Positions 30,464 to 33,164 of a DNA stretch of 33,164 nt are shown piece after piece (the stretch's first letter is position 1; every line of letters begins with the position of its first letter). A program made the translations under genes and the position numbers. Where the stretch lies: NCBI GenBank assembly GCA_017502125.1, contig JAFVVN010000020.1:1-33164 (forward strand), in the 5' to 3' direction. Origin of the DNA: Bacteroidales bacterium (GTDB lineage Bacteria; Bacteroidota; Bacteroidia; Bacteroidales; UBA932). The notes under the pieces are model-generated. The model was not told the origin of the DNA. It made no database searches and saw only the letters and a list, made by a program, of their open reading frames with translations.

Positions 30464-33164
30464 TTAGAGATCTGCGAGGTTCTTCTGCATGTCGGCAGCT
30501 GGAGCAACCAGGATTTCCTGGAATTCCTTCTGACCTGTACCTGCAGGGATAGGATGTCCGCAGATGACGTTCTCCTTAAGACCTTCGAGGGTGTCGACAC
30601 GGCCACGGATCGCAGCCTCGCTGAGCACCTTGGTAGTCTCCTGGAATGATGCTGCGGAGATGAAGCTGTTGGTCTTCAACGCAGCCCTTGTGATACCCTG
30701 AAGTACCTGGCTGGCAGTTGCAGGCTTAGCCTCGCGCAGAACCATCATCTTACGTCCCTGACGCTCAAGTGATGAGTTTTCACCTCTCATCTCGCGTGCT
30801 GTGATGATGTCACCTTCCTCATAAAGTTCTGAGTCTCCTGCATCGAGCACATAGAACTTACCGTAGATAGCATCATTCGTATCCATGAACAGCCACTTGT
30901 CCACGAGTTCCTCAGGAAGGAATTCCGTGTCGCCCGGATCGTTGATCTGAACCTTTCTCATCATCTGACGAACGATGATCTCGAAGTGCTTGTCGTTGAT
31001 CTTCACACCCTGGAGGCGGTAAACCTCCTGAATCTCGTTCACGATGTACTCCTGAACCTTGATAGGACCGAGGATACCGAGAATATCAGTTGGAGAGACA
31101 GCACCGTCTGAAAGTCTTGTACCGGCCTTCACATAGTCGTTCTCCTGAACAAGGATCTGCTTGGTGAGTGGAACCAGATAATGCTTCTCTGCACCTGTCC
31201 TGTTCTTGATGATGATCTCACGGTTACCCCTCTTGATCTTGCCCATGATGACCTCACCGTTGATCTCTGAAACGATCGCAGGGTTGGATGGGTTACGTGC
31301 CTCGAAGAGCTCAGTAACTCGTGGGAGACCTCCGGTGATATCGTTTGCCTTACCGATGGCACGTGGGATCTTGATGATGATGTCTCCGACCTTCACATCC
31401 TGACCGTCTTCAACCATTACGTGTGCTCCAACAGGGAGGTTGTATTGCTTGAGGCTCTCGCCATGCTCATCCGTGATGATGATGGTAGGGTTCTTCGACT
31501 TGTCACGTGACTCGATGATGACCTTGTCTCTGTTGAGAGAGTACTCGTCTGCCATCTCTTCGCGGAATGTGACACCGTCAACCATATGGTCGAAACGAAC
31601 CTTACCGGCAGCTTCGATGATGGTGATCGCGTTATATGCATCCCACTCACAGATGAGGTCACCCTTCTTGACTGATGCACCGTCCTTCTTGTAAAGGATT
31701 GATCCATAAGGGACATCATACTGTGAATATGTTATGCCGGTGTTCTCATCCACGATGCGGACCTCAGTAGTACGGCTGACAACAACGTCCTGAACACCGT
31801 CCTCTGTGATTCTCTCGATGGTTCTGAGCTCCTCAAATTCGAGCTTACCGTTGTACTTCGATGTGATCGCATTATCGGCAGCTGTACTTGATGCTGTACC
31901 TCCGACGTGGAATGTACGGAGTGTAAGCTGGGTACCAGGCTCACCGATGGACTGTGCAGCGATGACTCCGACAACCTCTCCCTTCTCGACCATGCGGCCT
32001 GATGCGAGGTTACGTCCGTAACACTTGGCGCAGACACCCTTGCGTGACTCACATGTGAGCACCGAGCGGATTTCCACCTGCTCAATAGGAAGAGACTCGA
32101 TGAGGTTTGCGACATCTTCAGTAATCTCCTCACCTGCAGGGATGATGAGCTCGCCTGTGAGCGGATTGAAGATGTCATGTACAGAGGTACGACCGAGAAT
32201 ACGCTCGCCGAGTGATTCCACGATCTCGTCCTTGCTCTTGATTGCTGTCGCAACAAGACCACGGAGTGTACCACAATCCTCCTCATTGATGATCACGTCA
32301 TGTGACACGTCCACGAGACGACGGGTAAGGTATCCGGCATCGGCTGTCTTCAACGCTGTATCGGCAAGACCCTTACGCGCACCGTGGGTGGAGATGAAGT
32401 ACTCGAGCACCGACATACCCTCCTTGAGGTTCGAGATGATCGGGTTCTCGATGATTTCCGCTCCCTGTCCACCGGCCTTCTGTGGCTTCGCCATCAGGCC
32501 TCGCATACCGCAGAGCTGCTTGATCTGTGCAGTCGAACCACGGGCTCCGGAGTCGAGCATCATATATACAGGGTTGAATCCCTGCTGGTCGCTCGAAATC
32601 TGCTTCTCGACGATACCTGTGATCTGGTTGTCGATTGAAGACCAGAGGTCGATAACCTTGTTGTAACGCTCGTTGTTTGTGATGAATCCCATTGAGAAGT
32701 TGGCCTTGATCGACTCCACGGTGTTGTAACCGTTTTCGATGAGTGACTTCTTCTCCTCAGGGATAATAACGTCTCCGAGGTTGAATGAAAGACCTCCCTT
32801 GAATGCCATTGTGTATCCAAGATCCTTGATATCGTCAAGGAAGAGGGCTGTACGAGCCACGCCTGTATGCTTGATCACATTTGAGATGATCTTACGGAGT
32901 GACTTCTTACCGAGGACTTCATTGATATATGGTACTTCCTGTGGAGCAAGCTGGTTGACGATGATGCGGCCTGGAGTGGTCTTTACCATCTCTGTTCCTT
33001 CCTCAAGGTTGAGCTTGTTCTTCGGAAGTCTCACATTGATTGACGCATGGATGTCGATTGCCTTCTCGTTGAGGGCGATGATCACTTCTTCCGGTCCGTA
33101 GAAGCTCATGCCTTCACCCTTCACACCTGGACGAGCCTTGGTGATGTAGTAAAGACCGAGCACC
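30464..33164 (-). CDS. rpoC: RNA polymerase beta' subunit, C-terminal part (cut by window edge)
   Basis: About 900 residues of the beta' subunit, running out of the right edge. The bridge helix (RGSTAQIKQLCGMRGLMAKP) and trigger loop region (HGARKGLADTALKTADAGYL) are present. The second zinc site has four cysteines (EEDCGT, then CESRKGVCAKC). The SIGEPGTQLTLRTFHVGG motif, several sandwich-barrel hybrid repeats and a C-terminal tail ending QEILVAPAADMQKNLADL follow. The catalytic NADFDGD motif is expected beyond the window. The stop codon TAA is at 30464-30466, with a strong terminator after it. Confidence 0.98.
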   Translation of the reverse strand, partial: VLGLYYITKARPGVKGEGMSFYGPEEVIIALNEKAIDIHASINVRLPKNKLNLEEGTEMVKTTPGRIIVNQLAPQEVPYINEVLGKKSLRKIISNVIKHTGVARTALFLDDIKDLGYTMAFKGGLSFNLGDVIIPEEKKSLIENGYNTVESIKANFSMGFITNNERYNKVIDLWSSIDNQITGIVEKQISSDQQGFNPVYMMLDSGARGSTAQIKQLCGMRGLMAKPQKAGGQGAEIIENPIISNLKEGMSVLEYFISTHGARKGLADTALKTADAGYLTRRLVDVSHDVIINEEDCGTLRGLVATAIKSKDEIVESLGERILGRTSVHDIFNPLTGELIIPAGEEITEDVANLIESLPIEQVEIRSVLTCESRKGVCAKCYGRNLASGRMVEKGEVVGVIAAQSIGEPGTQLTLRTFHVGGTASSTAADNAITSKYNGKLEFEELRTIERITEDGVQDVVVSRTTEVRIVDENTGITYSQYDVPYGSILYKKDGASVKKGDLICEWDAYNAITIIEAAGKVRFDHMVDGVTFREEMADEYSLNRDKVIIESRDKSKNPTIIITDEHGESLKQYNLPVGAHVMVEDGQDVKVGDIIIKIPRAIGKANDITGGLPRVTELFEARNPSNPAIVSEINGEVIMGKIKRGNREIIIKNRTGAEKHYLVPLTKQILVQENDYVKAGTRLSDGAVSPTDILGILGPIKVQEYIVNEIQEVYRLQGVKINDKHFEIIVRQMMRKVQINDPGDTEFLPEELVDKWLFMDTNDAIYGKFYVLDAGDSELYEEGDIITAREMRGENSSLERQGRKMMVLREAKPATASQVLQGITRAALKTNSFISAASFQETTKVLSEAAIRGRVDTLEGLKENVICGHPIPAGTGQKEFQEILVAPAADMQKNLADL

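Overview
The window looks like chromosomal core DNA of a member of the Bacteroidota, most likely order Bacteroidales. Three things point there. The promoters fit the Bacteroidota -7 box TAnnTTTG: nine exact matches sit just upstream of genes. There is a moxR-DUF58-bat 'aerotolerance' operon of the Bacteroides type. The leaders are A/T-rich with little Shine-Dalgarno signal, and DNA composition and codon use look uniform throughout. I see no integrase, transposase, phage gene, tRNA, rRNA or CRISPR array. Family or genus cannot be fixed from this sequence.

Layout, left to right. 1-2452, minus strand: the start of groEL, groES, a secreted aldose 1-epimerase and a SpoU-type RNA methyltransferase. 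2533-3861, plus: glyA, ending at a strong hairpin that probably serves both converging transcripts. 4031-12502, minus: one long operon read as moxR, DUF58 protein, an uncharacterised membrane protein, batA, batB, batC and a batD-batE fusion. 12562-13335, plus: truA, divergent from moxR. 13336-13847: a 512-bp gene-free stretch with two near-identical 15-bp-stem hairpins whose stems differ by compensatory changes. 13848-21585, plus: exbB, exbD, tonB, an RluB-type pseudouridine synthase with an Arg/Ser-rich repeat tail, era, a topoisomerase IV A subunit and aroK. 21561-23297, minus: recJ, divergent from lysS. 23449-29418, plus: lysS, gamma-carbonic-anhydrase-like protein, a second SpoU methyltransferase, aroE, ssb, purA. 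29422-33164, minus: the C-terminal part of rpoC, a canonical terminator and a small MscS-type channel.

Functionally this is housekeeping: protein folding (GroESL), one-carbon metabolism (GlyA), RNA modification (TruA, RluB type, two SpoU proteins), translation and ribosome assembly (LysS, Era), DNA topology and repair (ParC, RecJ, SSB), aromatic and purine synthesis (AroK, AroE, PurA), transcription (RpoC). Two envelope systems stand out: ExbB-ExbD-TonB, which powers outer-membrane uptake, and the MoxR/Bat system, where a MoxR ATPase is thought to act with membrane-anchored von Willebrand A proteins.

I did not find a clearly new multi-gene system. The most interesting signals are small: covarying paired hairpins (13431-13550), a hairpin exactly flanked by direct repeats (26483-26530), three copies of a CTCGAC-type intergenic repeat, a 23-bp tandem repeat inside the moxR operon, an aroE linker insertion that resembles that repeat, and a BatD-BatE fusion that keeps an internal signal-peptide-like segment.
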